From positions 434,001-498,000 of the forward strand of contig CAXBGS010000004.1 of NCBI GenBank assembly GCA_963975425.1: a stretch of DNA of 64,000 bases, given 5' to 3'. Origin of the DNA: CAXBGS01 sp963975425. Lineage in GTDB: Bacteria; Planctomycetota; Planctomycetia; Pirellulales; Pirellulaceae. The notes below the pieces were generated by a model. It had not been told where the DNA came from. It worked only from the letters and a program-made list of their open reading frames with translations, and searched no databases. The translations under genes and the position numbers were made by a program. Positions 1 to 9,006 of this stretch are shown here, in pieces; the first letter of the stretch is position 1; each line of letters opens with the position of its first letter.

Positions 1-671
1 CGCTGCGAGACGAGTTTCCTCATGATTCGCTTGCCGATGACAGCATGCCGGACGCGATTGACGTGTACCGGTCGACGCTCGCGTCACAACCCGATGCGTC
101 GGTTGTGATATGCAGCGTCGGTGCCCTCAGCAATCTGGAAGACTTGCTCAACTCGCCTGCCGATTCGCACAGCAAGCTAACCGGCACAGAACTCATTGAA
201 CAAAAGGTACGCAAAACGGTGATCATGGGCGGTGCCTTTCCCCGTTCATCCAAGCCAGAAACGAACATCATCTTGGACGTCCCCGCGGCGGTCGCGGTGG
301 TGAACCGATGGCCCGGCGAGATCATCTGGCAAGGGTTCGAAATCGGTGCCGCACTGCACTGCGGTCAAACCTTAAAGCAAGTATCCGCCAAGAATCCGGT
401 CCGCCGCGCCTTTGAGCTCCGGCCGTTCATGGGTGGATTCGCGATCGACCGAGGCAAGCCGGCGCACGACCAGGCCGCAGTCCTGTTAGCGGTGCGTGGT
501 ATCGAACCGTCACTATGGAAACCTGTCCGCGGCGGACGAGTCATCGTTGACTCCGATGGCCACACCGAATATCGGCGAGGCCAAGCCAAATCGCACACGT
601 ATGTCGAAATCAAAGGCCGTCCCGATCGGCTGACCAAGATCATTGATGATCTGATGACGACGAAACCCTAA
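1..671 (+). CDS. Nucleoside hydrolase, C-terminal part (5' end outside window)
   Basis: The open frame is already running at base 3 and has no start in the window, so this is the C-terminal ~222 residues of a longer protein. It reads as an inosine/uridine-preferring nucleoside hydrolase (IUNH), which cleaves the N-glycosidic bond of nucleosides to base and ribose. Visible family features are the strand ending VKR-like VRKTVIMGGAF, the KPETNIILDVPAA stretch where the family has its Asn/Asp ribose- and calcium-binding segment, and IIWQGFEIG followed by a histidine-containing tail (FEIGAALHCG). The N-terminal DxDxxxDD calcium motif would lie upstream of the window. A second, complete nucleoside hydrolase lies at 3399-4340 on the other strand. 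The family assignment is good; the substrate is unknown. Confidence 0.8.
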   Translation, partial: LRDEFPHDSLADDSMPDAIDVYRSTLASQPDASVVICSVGALSNLEDLLNSPADSHSKLTGTELIEQKVRKTVIMGGAFPRSSKPETNIILDVPAAVAVVNRWPGEIIWQGFEIGAALHCGQTLKQVSAKNPVRRAFELRPFMGGFAIDRGKPAHDQAAVLLAVRGIEPSLWKPVRGGRVIVDSDGHTEYRRGQAKSHTYVEIKGRPDRLTKIIDDLMTTKP

Positions 672-734
672 ACAAAACCCTGCCCTCACTTTCCCACCGT
701 ATCACGCGAAACTCTTTTTCGACGAGTGAACCTG

Positions 735-2564
735 ATGAAGTCCTCCACCATTGCCCTGTTACTGCTTTCCAGCGTCTGCACATTCTCGATTGCCGCATCG
801 ACGGCGTCGCCGCCCAACGTCATCGTGGTCATGACAGACGACCAGGGATACGGCGAATTTTCTTGCCATGGCAACCCGATCACCGAAACGCCGCACATTG
901 ACCAGCTGGCGTCACAAAGCATTCGCTTGACGGATTTCCATGTCTCGCCGATGTGCACGCCTACTCGCGGTGAGTTGATGTCGGGATTAGACGCATTTCG
1001 TAATGCGGCAATCAATGTCAGCAGCGGTCGAACCCTGCTGCGATCCGACCTGATTACGATGGCGGATGTATTCAAGTCGGCCGGTTACCGAACGGGTATC
1101 TTTGGCAAGTGGCACCTGGGCGACAACTTTCCGTTTCGCCCCGGAGATCGCGGGTTCGACGAAGCGCTGTGGTTTCCTTCTTCGCACATCAATAGCGTCC
1201 CGGACTATTGGGAAAACGACTACTTTGACGACACATACATTCACAACGGAAAACGTCAAAAATACAACGGCTATTGCACCGATGTTTTCTTTGAAGAAGC
1301 AATCAAGTGGATCGGCACTCCGGAAACAAACGAGCAGCCATTCTTTGCTTACATCGCCCTGAACGCCGCGCACTCGCCGTGGTTCGTTCCGGATAAATTT
1401 CGCGGACCGATCCGTGATGCGATCGCGAAGAATCCCGAAGTCGTGGCCGGATTGAACGAACAAAAGCTTGCCAACCTGGTCAGTTTTTTGGCGATGGGCG
1501 CCAATATCGATGAAAACGTCGGGGTGCTCGACTCGCACCTGCAAGACGCCAACCTGTTCGACAACACCATCGTTGTGTTCTTGACCGACAACGGCAGCAC
1601 GATGGGCAAGGACTACTTCAACGCAGGCATGCGTGGCATGAAGACTCAGCTCTGGGAAGGCGGCCACCGCGTGCCTTGCTTTATCCGTTGGCCTCAAGGC
1701 GATTTGGGATCGCCCCGCGAAATCGATCAGCCCAGCCGAGTGACAGATTTACTTCCGACATTGACTGACCTCGCCGGAGCCGCCGATCGACTGCCGGCCA
1801 AACTGGACGGTCAAAGCCTCGCACCACTGCTCCGCAACGAACAAGAGCGACTTGATGACCGCATGCTAGTGATCAATTACAGCCGGATGCCGGGATTTAG
1901 AGTCACATATACCAAGGGAAACCCTGCGGTTCCACAGCGCGACGGCGCGGTGGTGATGTGGAAACATTGGCGACTGATCGAAAACCGCGAGTTGTACAAC
2001 ATCACCAAAGATCCACATCAAGATAAGAACATCGCGGCGGCACACCCCAAAGTGGTGGCAAGAATGCAGCGTCATCTTCAGGACTGGTGGGATGGCGTGA
2101 AAGACGATGTGATGGAACCCCAGCGTGTCGTGATCGGCAATGACGCCGAGAATCCCATGACTTTAACGGCATGCGAATGGCTGGATGTCTTCGTCGATCA
2201 ACAAAAGCAAGTTCGACGCGGTGACAAAAAGAATGGCGTTTGGCATTTGATTGTCGATCAACCCGGTGAGTACGAGATTGAACTGCGCCGGTGGCCGCGT
2301 GAGTCCAAGATTGGAATCAGCGAGGGTGTCGAACTGACTCAGGCGACCGATGGCGTGTTCGCCGCCGGCCCAGCGATGCCGATATCCAAGGCGCGGCTGC
2401 GCATCGGAGAACAAGAAATCGAGACGACCATGATCGATGAAGGCCAGTCGTTCAAATTTGTGCTCACGTTACCCGCAGGGCCGACGGAGATGCAAACCTG
2501 GTTCTATTCCAAAGACGGCCAAGAACTCGCGGGTGCCTATTACGCGTACGTCGTGCGCCGATAG
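735..2564 (+). CDS. Exported sulfatase (arylsulfatase family)
   Basis: A formylglycine-dependent sulfatase of about 609 residues. Residues 1-25 form a signal peptide, so it acts in the periplasm or outside. The metal-binding VMTDDQGYG (Asp35, Asp36) and the activation motif CTPTR (Cys74, the residue converted to formylglycine) are present, followed by GKWHLGD and the metal-binding TDNGS segment. A C-terminal portion of roughly 170 residues looks like an extra beta-rich domain. Planctomycetes carry very many sulfatases, used to desulfate algal polysaccharides; the substrate here cannot be told. ATG at 735 is chosen over an in-frame GTG at 726 because it starts cleanly at the signal peptide. 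The gene stands alone, 60 bp after the nucleoside hydrolase. An anaerobic sulfatase-maturating enzyme or FGE is not in the window. Confidence 0.9.
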   Translation: MKSSTIALLLLSSVCTFSIAASTASPPNVIVVMTDDQGYGEFSCHGNPITETPHIDQLASQSIRLTDFHVSPMCTPTRGELMSGLDAFRNAAINVSSGRTLLRSDLITMADVFKSAGYRTGIFGKWHLGDNFPFRPGDRGFDEALWFPSSHINSVPDYWENDYFDDTYIHNGKRQKYNGYCTDVFFEEAIKWIGTPETNEQPFFAYIALNAAHSPWFVPDKFRGPIRDAIAKNPEVVAGLNEQKLANLVSFLAMGANIDENVGVLDSHLQDANLFDNTIVVFLTDNGSTMGKDYFNAGMRGMKTQLWEGGHRVPCFIRWPQGDLGSPREIDQPSRVTDLLPTLTDLAGAADRLPAKLDGQSLAPLLRNEQERLDDRMLVINYSRMPGFRVTYTKGNPAVPQRDGAVVMWKHWRLIENRELYNITKDPHQDKNIAAAHPKVVARMQRHLQDWWDGVKDDVMEPQRVVIGNDAENPMTLTACEWLDVFVDQQKQVRRGDKKNGVWHLIVDQPGEYEIELRRWPRESKIGISEGVELTQATDGVFAAGPAMPISKARLRIGEQEIETTMIDEGQSFKFVLTLPAGPTEMQTWFYSKDGQELAGAYYAYVVRR

Positions 2565-2641
2565 AATCCCATGGCACTTTCCGCCACACACGGTATGCCG
2601 CACACAGTATGCGGTACACGGAACACGAGCGAGCGCAAGCG

Positions 2642-3388
2642 ATGAACCGACCGCTAGACAAGAAATCGTCGATCGAAGAGATTCGCCAGCGGTTTGATAA
2701 CGACGTCGATCGGTTTAGTGACTTGCAAACCGGGCAATCGGCGACGATTGACGCGCCGCTGGCGATGGAACTGATCACGTCCGCCGCGATTGCATCGACC
2801 AAGCCGATCCGTCGGGTGCTCGATATCGGATGCGGGGCCGGCAACAACATGTTGAAGTTGCGGCAACAACTCGGTCAAGACTTTCACGCTGATTTGTTGG
2901 ACATCAGCGAACCGATGGTCAATCGTGCGGCCGAACGATTACGGAGCGAGAGCCGCGGCGAGATTCGGACGATCGTCGGCGATTTTCGATCCGTTGATTT
3001 GGCGGCGGAAAGTTACGACGTCATTATCGCCGCCGCGGTGTTGCACCATTTGCGAGACGATGCCGATTGGTTGACGACGTTCGAAAAGATTTTCGCCATC
3101 ACCGCACCTGGCGGCGGTGTGTGGATCACCGATTTGGTTTGCCACGAAACCGATGGCGTGCACCAGATGATGTGGCAGAGTTATGGCGAATACCTGACGA
3201 CGCTCGGTGGAGAGGAATATCGCGATCAAGTGTTTCAATACATCGATCAAGAAGACTCACCCCGGCCGGTGACCTATCAGCTTGATCTACTTCGCCACGT
3301 CGGTTTTCGTCACGTCGAGTTGCTGCACAAGCGATCCTGTTTCGCTGCTTTTGGAGCCGTCAAACCACCTGGGGGGACCGAGCCGTGA
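2642..3388 (+). CDS. Class I SAM-dependent methyltransferase
   Basis: About 248 residues with a Rossmann-type methyltransferase core. Motif I is VLDIGCGAGNNML, followed by an acidic strand end (LLDISEP) and motif IV YDVIIAAAVLHHL, the usual SAM-binding layout. The C-terminal part ends with LRHVGFRHVELLHK, typical of small-molecule or tRNA-uridine methyltransferases of the CmoA-like group, but the substrate is not readable. An ATG at 2609 is also in frame; 2642 is preferred because homologous-looking sequence (the RFDNDV segment) starts soon after it. It is convergent with the nucleoside hydrolase at 3399 with only 10 bp between the stops. Confidence 0.8.
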   Translation: MNRPLDKKSSIEEIRQRFDNDVDRFSDLQTGQSATIDAPLAMELITSAAIASTKPIRRVLDIGCGAGNNMLKLRQQLGQDFHADLLDISEPMVNRAAERLRSESRGEIRTIVGDFRSVDLAAESYDVIIAAAVLHHLRDDADWLTTFEKIFAITAPGGGVWITDLVCHETDGVHQMMWQSYGEYLTTLGGEEYRDQVFQYIDQEDSPRPVTYQLDLLRHVGFRHVELLHKRSCFAAFGAVKPPGGTEP

Positions 3389-3398
3389 TCGCCAGGTC

Positions 3399-4340
3399 TC
3401 AGCTTTGCTGTCCGGCGAATCTTAGACTGCGAATGATCATCTCTTTGACTTCGTCAATCTGAACGTCCGTCGCGACTTCCATATTATCTTGCCACTCGGG
3501 GCGCAAACGGCGATCAAACACTGTCGCCCCGCTTGTCAGCTCGCCCGTCGTTTCGACGCGTCCAGCCATTTCTGTCCACGCGAACAATTCCGGCTCTAAG
3601 AATGACAACAATGTGGTCGGATCGTACAGAGGAATCACCTCGCGGCCGAGACTTTGGTGAGCGACGCGAAAGGCAAACGGCATCAGCTCATGCAACAACG
3701 CGCCGGCGCGGCTGTATTTCGGCGGCAGCAGCTCCAGCAGTTCGACACCAAAACAAATCTGTTCGGTAATGTCCAACGGCACCAAGCTCTTGGTTGTCGC
3801 TGACGAAAACACTTCGCTGGCGCTCAACGGATCGAAGAACATATTGTGTTCGGCAACGGGCGATGCGTTTCCGGCACAAGTCACCGCCCCGCCGCTGATC
3901 ACCAATTTGTCGACCAACGGGATAACCGCCGGATCACGCTGAAACAGGCGAGCGACGTTTGTCAGTGGGCCCAAACACACCAGTGCAACTTCACCGGGAT
4001 ATTTCCGCAGCAATTCGCCCATCACTTTTTCGGACGTCGGCTGGTGCTGACGCTCGGTTGTCTGGATCGGCCAATTGCCCAAGCCGTGACGTCCGTGCAA
4101 ATGGCTGTCGCTGATCACGGGGCCATCGTCGGTCATGGTCGCCTTGCCGATCCGTGGATACCGAGGCGGATCGAGGTGCGATACGATCGCATTGACATTG
4201 GTCGTGGCTTGTTCGGCATCCGCCGTTCCCGCCGTGGCGGTGATTGCCAGCACGTCCAATCGCGGGTCGAATAGTGCCATGCAAATTGCCACGGCATCAT
4301 CGATACCAGGGTCACAGTCAATGATGATCTTTCGCGTCAT
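3399..4340 (-). CDS. Inosine-uridine preferring nucleoside hydrolase
   Basis: A complete 313-residue nucleoside hydrolase, the usual family length. The N-terminal calcium-binding motif DCDPGIDDA is intact at residues 8-16, VCLGPLTNVA is the conserved central segment, and EHNMFFDPLSA provides the Asn and Asp that contact ribose and calcium. It cleaves ribonucleosides to free base and ribose in salvage. No signal peptide is visible, so it is cytoplasmic. It is a distinct paralogue of the partial gene at 1-671, which has a different C-terminal signature (WQGFEIG). No transporter or kinase of the pathway is adjacent. Confidence 0.9.
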   Translation of the reverse strand: MTRKIIIDCDPGIDDAVAICMALFDPRLDVLAITATAGTADAEQATTNVNAIVSHLDPPRYPRIGKATMTDDGPVISDSHLHGRHGLGNWPIQTTERQHQPTSEKVMGELLRKYPGEVALVCLGPLTNVARLFQRDPAVIPLVDKLVISGGAVTCAGNASPVAEHNMFFDPLSASEVFSSATTKSLVPLDITEQICFGVELLELLPPKYSRAGALLHELMPFAFRVAHQSLGREVIPLYDPTTLLSFLEPELFAWTEMAGRVETTGELTSGATVFDRRLRPEWQDNMEVATDVQIDEVKEMIIRSLRFAGQQS

Positions 4341-4485
4341 GGCAAGAGTTTAATTGTTGTTGCGTCGCGTTACGAGGCCAGTCTGTGATGGGGCTCAAGT
4401 TGAAACGCACACTTCCGTCAAACCACGCCTACCGGCAAATTCTCCGCCCGCCCTCGATCCGAACGAACTGCCACGCAGGTAAAAC

Positions 4486-5493
4486 ATGACAGCTTTCGCC
4501 GACGCCATCGAACTTGCCCGATCCGGTCAGGACCTAACCGTTGACCAAACCAGTGAATTGATCGACACCATGCTTTCGGGCGAGGCCAGTGACGACCAAA
4601 TCGGTGAACTTCTGCTCGCCCTACGCGACAAAGGCGAGTCCGTCTCGGAACTTGTCGGTGCCGCCCAGGCGATGCGGCGGCATATGACGCAAATCCCACA
4701 CAGCCATGCCGTTTTATTGGATACCTGCGGGACCGGCGGCAGCGAGAGCGGTACCTTTAACATCAGCACCGCGGTGGCCATCGTGGCCGCCGCCGCCGGG
4801 GTGGCGGTCGCCAAACACGGCAACCGCCGAGCGACCAGCCTGACCGGATCGGCCGACGTGCTAGAGACCCTTGGCGTGCAAATTGAATCTGATGCGGACG
4901 CGGTCGCCCGACGCTTGGATTCGACCGGCATCTGCTTTTGCTTTGCCGCCAAGCTGCACCCGGCCATGCGGCATGTCGTCGGCGTGCGACGCAAGCTGGG
5001 CGTCAAGACGCTGTTCAACTTACTGGGTCCGTTGTGCAACCCGGCCGGCGCTACGCATCAATTGCTCGGCACGTCGACCGTCGACGCCCAAGAAAAGGTT
5101 GCCGCGGCGATCGTTCAACTTGGCACGACGCGTTCCTTCGTGGTCCATGCCAGCGATGGACAAGATGAAGTCTCGCTCGAGGGAGTGACAACGGCCATCG
5201 ACGTCTGCGGCGATCAGCGACAATCGATGCAGTGGTCGGCAAGCGATTTCGGGCTCTTGCCGGTGGGCCGAGAATCGTTGGCGGCGGCAGACCCGGAAGT
5301 CAGCGCCAAGATCATCCGCCGTATTCTCGACGGTGAACCCGGCCCTTGTCGCGATACCGTACTGGCGGGAACAGCAGCCGCACTGGTGCTGGTCGGTAAA
5401 GCGGATTCGCCGGCCGACGGCGTGGCGATCGCCAGCGAGGCGGTCGACAGCGGCAAAGCGAAGGAAAAGCTCGCCGCACTTTGCACCGCTTGA
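4486..5493 (+). CDS. trpD: Anthranilate phosphoribosyltransferase
   Basis: A 335-residue TrpD, which joins anthranilate to PRPP in the second step of tryptophan synthesis. The PRPP-binding loop DTCGTGGSESGTFNIST, the KHGNR motif and the second metal/anthranilate region (HPAMRHVVGVRRKLG, then FNLLGPLCNPA) are all present, so it should be active. Residues 1-70 form the helical cap domain. It is an orphan: no other trp gene is next to it, which is common in planctomycetes where biosynthetic operons are scattered. Divergent from the nucleoside hydrolase at 4340 across 145 bp, which must hold both promoters. Confidence 0.95.
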   Translation: MTAFADAIELARSGQDLTVDQTSELIDTMLSGEASDDQIGELLLALRDKGESVSELVGAAQAMRRHMTQIPHSHAVLLDTCGTGGSESGTFNISTAVAIVAAAAGVAVAKHGNRRATSLTGSADVLETLGVQIESDADAVARRLDSTGICFCFAAKLHPAMRHVVGVRRKLGVKTLFNLLGPLCNPAGATHQLLGTSTVDAQEKVAAAIVQLGTTRSFVVHASDGQDEVSLEGVTTAIDVCGDQRQSMQWSASDFGLLPVGRESLAAADPEVSAKIIRRILDGEPGPCRDTVLAGTAAALVLVGKADSPADGVAIASEAVDSGKAKEKLAALCTA

Positions 5494-6024
5494 ACAAAGC
5501 CGTTGGCGTCATCATCAAAGCCAACTTGCGACCCAGGCTCGGTTGCTGCATCAAAGCCGCTGCGTCAATCTCGCCCGCTATGTTCAGCAACTTTCTTGAG
5601 GCGACCGGTCAATCAAAGATTCGAGAAGCCCGAGCACTGATGCGTTTGAGGACTAAAACGTCCGGGCACCGGCTCAGCCGGACACCGTGCGATTTGGCTT
5701 CGATCGCCGTTGGCGTGTGCATCTCGTGATGTGCATCTCGTGATGTGCATCATTGTCGAGTCGGGTTGTAACGATCATCCGGCCAGCATCGGGATCGATG
5801 ACGAGGCTAGACGGCAACAACGATGCACGGCGAATCCCGGCCACGCCGCGGCAGAAACCCTCATCAAACACGGTCTTTTATGCGCCGGCGGTTCGAACCT
5901 TGTGATGCCTAGGTCACGGCTTGAGTCATGTTGAACGAATTTTAGAAATTTCCGACCTGGATAGGATTTCCGAGCTAGGTTTCTAACAGGTCCGGTAGTT
6001 TTTTTCACAATCGCTGTACGAAGC
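5494..6024. other. 531-bp intergenic region between trpD and the TadE genes
   Basis: No convincing gene was found; the short open frames on both strands lack any recognisable family, signal or good ribosome site. It contains a 14-bp direct repeat (5717-5751) and a weak GTCCGG/CCGGAC hairpin at 5660-5683. The last ~80 bp (5935-6020) are AT-richer and are the likely promoter region for the Tad-like genes. Confidence 0.5.
5717..5751. repeat. 14-bp direct repeat, 2.5 copies
   Basis: GTGCATCTCGTGAT occurs at 5717-5730 and again at 5731-5744, followed by the first 7 bases of a third copy. Copies are identical, suggesting recent slippage. Confidence 0.8.
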
Positions 6025-6480
6025 ATGTTCCATCGAAACACACTGAAACGATCGATCACTCGGCAGCGCGCCCGCAAAGGCGCTGCGAGCGTCGAGTTCG
6101 CGTTTTGTCTGCCGGTGCTGTTTTTCTTGACGTTCGGCACGATCGACGTCTGCACCATGTTGTTTCTAAACGAGACCGCATCGCTGGCGGCATACGAAGG
6201 GGCGCGTCGAGGCGTCGGGCGGGGCTATACCAATGCCGACTCGACGGCACGAATCGTCGAATTCTTGGACGAACGGGGAATCACCTACAACGCCGGCAAC
6301 GTCGTTTCATACAGTTCACCTGGATTCGACGGTGCGGACACACTGGAACACGTGACGGTCACGGTCACGATTCCCTGCGACGGTAATTTGATTTTACCTA
6401 GCGAAATGATTGGCGATCTTGTCGTCACGGGCGAAGTCACGATGCGCAAAGAGTACAAGAATCTCGACAACGATACCTAA
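6025..6480 (+). CDS. TadE-like pseudopilin
   Basis: A 151-residue TadE-family protein. After a short basic N-terminus it has KGAASVEFA followed by a hydrophobic stretch (residues ~18-45); glycine followed by Glu at +5 and Phe at +6 fits a type IV prepilin peptidase site, as in TadE/TadF pseudopilins of tight-adherence pili. The C-terminal ~100 residues are a beta-rich periplasmic domain. It heads a run with a second TadE-like gene (6531) and a TadG-like vWA gene (7083), all in one direction with gaps of 50-80 bp. No Tad ATPase, secretin or Flp pilin gene is nearby, so how these proteins are used is unclear. Confidence 0.8.
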   Translation: MFHRNTLKRSITRQRARKGAASVEFAFCLPVLFFLTFGTIDVCTMLFLNETASLAAYEGARRGVGRGYTNADSTARIVEFLDERGITYNAGNVVSYSSPGFDGADTLEHVTVTVTIPCDGNLILPSEMIGDLVVTGEVTMRKEYKNLDNDT

Positions 6481-6530
6481 GTTATTGCAGTAAATCCGTC
6501 ACGACAGCCCCAACGTTCAAAGCTCATCCG

Positions 6531-7004
6531 ATGAACCTTCCGATTTCCATCAAGCCAGCGACGCGATCGTCTCGCCAACCCAAAGTCGGCAAACGCGGTC
6601 GGCGTCGATCGCAGCGCCGCACCGGTGCGGCCATGGTCGAGTTCGCGATCATCGCGAACATCCTGTTCGTGATTGTGCTGACGTGCATTGAATTTGCTCG
6701 CATGAACATGGTTCGCAACCTCGCACAAGACGCCGCCTACTTCGCCGCCCGACAGGTGATTGTGCCGGGTGCAACCAAAGAAGAAGCAATCCAACAAGCC
6801 GAAAACATCATGGATTCGATGTTGACTGGGGGATACACGGTCGACGTCCCTGACTTTGACTTTGATTCAAGCGATATCGAAGTCACGGTCACCGTCGACA
6901 TGACGCAAGTCGCGTTGTTCATCCCATTGTTCTTAACCGATCATGAGATTGAAACACACGCGGTCATGCGAACTGAACGTTACGAAGGATTCTACGAACA
7001 GTAA
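6531..7004 (+). CDS. TadE/TadF-like pseudopilin
   Basis: 157 residues, a second TadE-family protein. A very basic N-terminus (residues 1-35, many Arg/Lys) precedes RRTGAAMVEFA and a hydrophobic segment at about 38-60; Gly then Glu at +5 again fits prepilin-peptidase cleavage. The rest is a small exported domain. Its N-terminus differs from that of its neighbour at 6025, so the two are paralogues with separate roles rather than a recent duplication. It lies 50 bp after the first and 78 bp before the TadG-like gene. Confidence 0.8.
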   Translation: MNLPISIKPATRSSRQPKVGKRGRRRSQRRTGAAMVEFAIIANILFVIVLTCIEFARMNMVRNLAQDAAYFAARQVIVPGATKEEAIQQAENIMDSMLTGGYTVDVPDFDFDSSDIEVTVTVDMTQVALFIPLFLTDHEIETHAVMRTERYEGFYEQ

Positions 7005-7082
7005 CCAGGTATCAAACCTCACGCCCCATCGGGTCGCGAGATCATAGTGTTGCCCTTTTTCCACCAACTTTGAAGTCTCACC

Positions 7083-8405
7083 ATGAACGGCAGCCGAACA
7101 ACATTCCGACAGTCTTTCGATTCGAACCTGAATCACCTTCGTCGTCACCATCGCGCCGCACCGAGCCGGCGCGGGACGGTGATGGCGTTGATGGCGTTCC
7201 TGCTGCCGGTTTTGGCGCTGCTGGCGGCGTTTTGCATCAACACGGCACAGGTGCAACTGACGCGGACGGAATTGACAATCGCAACCGACGCGGCGGCGCG
7301 GGCCGGCGGCCGTGCTTTCAGCGAAGAACAAACCGTTGCGGCGGCGAAAACCGCTGCATCGGTCACCGCAGCGCTAAACAACGTTGATGGTGAACCGCTG
7401 CAACTGCGTGAAGAAGACACCGCCAACGAAATTGAATTCGGACGCACAACCCAGCCGGATGGACTGATGGGACGGTATCAATTCGAAAAGATCCCGACGG
7501 CTCTCGTCGAAAGTGGTGAAGAAGTCGCCAGCGCCCTGCGTGTTGCAGGCCGACGTGACCAAGGCTCATTGTCTGGACGTGTGCCGTTCATGATCCCTGG
7601 TTTGCTGAACGTAAACGAGTTCGACTCGATGCAACAATCCGTCGCCATGCAAGTCGACCGTGACATTTCGCTGATCTTAGATCGCAGCGGATCGATGGTG
7701 CCTGACCTTGAATTCGATTGGCCAAACGGCACGTCCCCTTGGACGACGTCCGCAAAAGACGCAGGCGTCGATGCAGGAATGCTTGGTTCCTACACCAACC
7801 GGTACGGACAAAAATCCTGGTACTACGAGAGCGGAGTCAACTCGATGACCTACCAACAGTGGGCCTGGGAAGAGCACTTTGGTCTCGAAGACGTCCCTAA
7901 GCAACCGTGGCAAGAACTGGTCGAGGCTGTGAACGCGTTCTTGGACGTGCTTGAAACAACAAGCCAAGAAGAACAAGTTTCGGTTGCCAGCTACGCCACA
8001 AGTGCGTCACTTGATGAGTGGCTTCAGATCGAACACTCGTCGATTCGTTCGACGGTCGAAAATCTGAATCCCGGTGGCTGGACCGCGATTGGCGAAGGCA
8101 TGCAAGAAGGCATCACAACTCTGAACGCAGCGGCGGCACGTCCATACGCAGCCAAAACCCTGGTTGTGATGACCGATGGCGTTGAAAACCGTGGTATCAG
8201 CTCACTGTCGGTCGCCCAAAGCGCCGTCGCCGCAATGCCGCTGACGATTCACACCGTGACCTTCGGTGACGGAGCCGACGAAGAAGCCATGCAAGACGTT
8301 GCAGCGGCTGGCGGCGGCAAACATTATCACGCCGCCAACGGGCAACAATTGGTCGCGATCTTTGAAGAGATCGCGAACAATTTGCCAACCATTTTAACAA
8401 AGTAA
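7083..8405 (+). CDS. TadG-like protein with von Willebrand factor A domain
   Basis: 440 residues. A basic start and one hydrophobic segment (~residues 36-58, in a RRGTVMALMAF context) match the N-terminal Flp/TadG anchor, but without the Glu+5 of its two neighbours. A vWA domain follows from about residue 195, with the metal-ion-dependent adhesion site DRSGSM and later MTDGVENRG intact. A ~50-residue insertion rich in Trp/Tyr/Gly sits directly after the MIDAS, which is unusual. It probably works with the two TadE-like pseudopilins in surface attachment or in assembling a Tad-like envelope structure. Confidence 0.8.
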   Translation: MNGSRTTFRQSFDSNLNHLRRHHRAAPSRRGTVMALMAFLLPVLALLAAFCINTAQVQLTRTELTIATDAAARAGGRAFSEEQTVAAAKTAASVTAALNNVDGEPLQLREEDTANEIEFGRTTQPDGLMGRYQFEKIPTALVESGEEVASALRVAGRRDQGSLSGRVPFMIPGLLNVNEFDSMQQSVAMQVDRDISLILDRSGSMVPDLEFDWPNGTSPWTTSAKDAGVDAGMLGSYTNRYGQKSWYYESGVNSMTYQQWAWEEHFGLEDVPKQPWQELVEAVNAFLDVLETTSQEEQVSVASYATSASLDEWLQIEHSSIRSTVENLNPGGWTAIGEGMQEGITTLNAAAARPYAAKTLVVMTDGVENRGISSLSVAQSAVAAMPLTIHTVTFGDGADEEAMQDVAAAGGGKHYHAANGQQLVAIFEEIANNLPTILTK

Positions 8406-8438
8406 CAACAACCATTCGATTGAAACATGAATGCAACT

Positions 8439-8462
8439 GCCGCGTGAGATCACTCACGCGGC
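8439..8462 (+). terminator. Perfect 10-bp hairpin after the TadG-like gene
   Basis: GCCGCGTGAG at 8439-8448 and CTCACGCGGC at 8453-8462 are exact inverted copies around a 4-base loop. It lies 34 bp after the vWA gene stop and 43 bp before the next start. There is no T-run after it, so it may be a factor-assisted terminator, an attenuator or an RNA-stability element. Confidence 0.55.
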
Positions 8463-8505
8463 TGATTGCGTTTCGCAGAGGATATGCCCAGCGAGGGGAA
8501 ACGTT

Positions 8506-9006
8506 ATGGCAAACGAAGAAACTGAAAAAGTACCGGACCGTCGCGAGGCGAACCGGCGTCAGACCGAGCGGCGTCAAACCGAAAAGACCGAAGCCGCCAA
8601 ATCACGTAACGGCATTTGGATCATCTTGTCGTTCGCGCTGACGGCAATCATCATCGCCTGGGGATTTTCGTTGCCGTTTCGAAAACATGAACGACCGCTT
8701 TTGATTTGGGACGAAGCCGATTTGCATCGTGACGACGATGTGGTGCGAAAGGTGCGATTGACCAAGGCAGAATCCGACGCCTACCGCGCCCAGGCAATCC
8801 AGCGGGACCGCGAATTTCTTCGTGAGCGACGTGATCGACTCCGAAACCGGACAGTTTTACCCGGAAAAGCTCACGCCCAAGCCGTCGCCGAAAAAAGAAT
8901 CGCATCGATGAAAAAGAAGATCCACCAACTGCGTGACGCGCCCAAGGGTTCGCTGGAATCGGAATACCGACAGGAACTGATCGAAAAGCTCGACGCACCT
9001 CAGTGA
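8506..9006 (+). CDS. Small single-pass membrane protein, unknown function
   Basis: About 166 residues. The start at 8506 is chosen because AGGGG lies 6 bases upstream; an earlier in-frame ATG (8431) would put the 10-bp hairpin inside the coding region. Residues 1-35 are highly charged and hold an imperfect internal repeat (NRRQTERRQTEK). One membrane helix follows at about 37-58, then a charged, mostly helical C-terminal region rich in Arg/Glu/Lys that may form a coiled coil. No family recognised. Its position suggests, but does not prove, a link to the Tad-like genes. Confidence 0.65.
   Translation: MANEETEKVPDRREANRRQTERRQTEKTEAAKSRNGIWIILSFALTAIIIAWGFSLPFRKHERPLLIWDEADLHRDDDVVRKVRLTKAESDAYRAQAIQRDREFLRERRDRLRNRTVLPGKAHAQAVAEKRIASMKKKIHQLRDAPKGSLESEYRQELIEKLDAPQ

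Noticed and set aside
987..1697. 236-residue open frame on the minus strand within the sulfatase gene
   Set aside because: It is antisense to an intact sulfatase with all motifs and has no family signature; high-GC shadow frame.
5674..5934. Short open frames on both strands after trpD
   Set aside because: Overlapping each other, crossing the 14-bp repeat, no ribosome site and no recognisable product.
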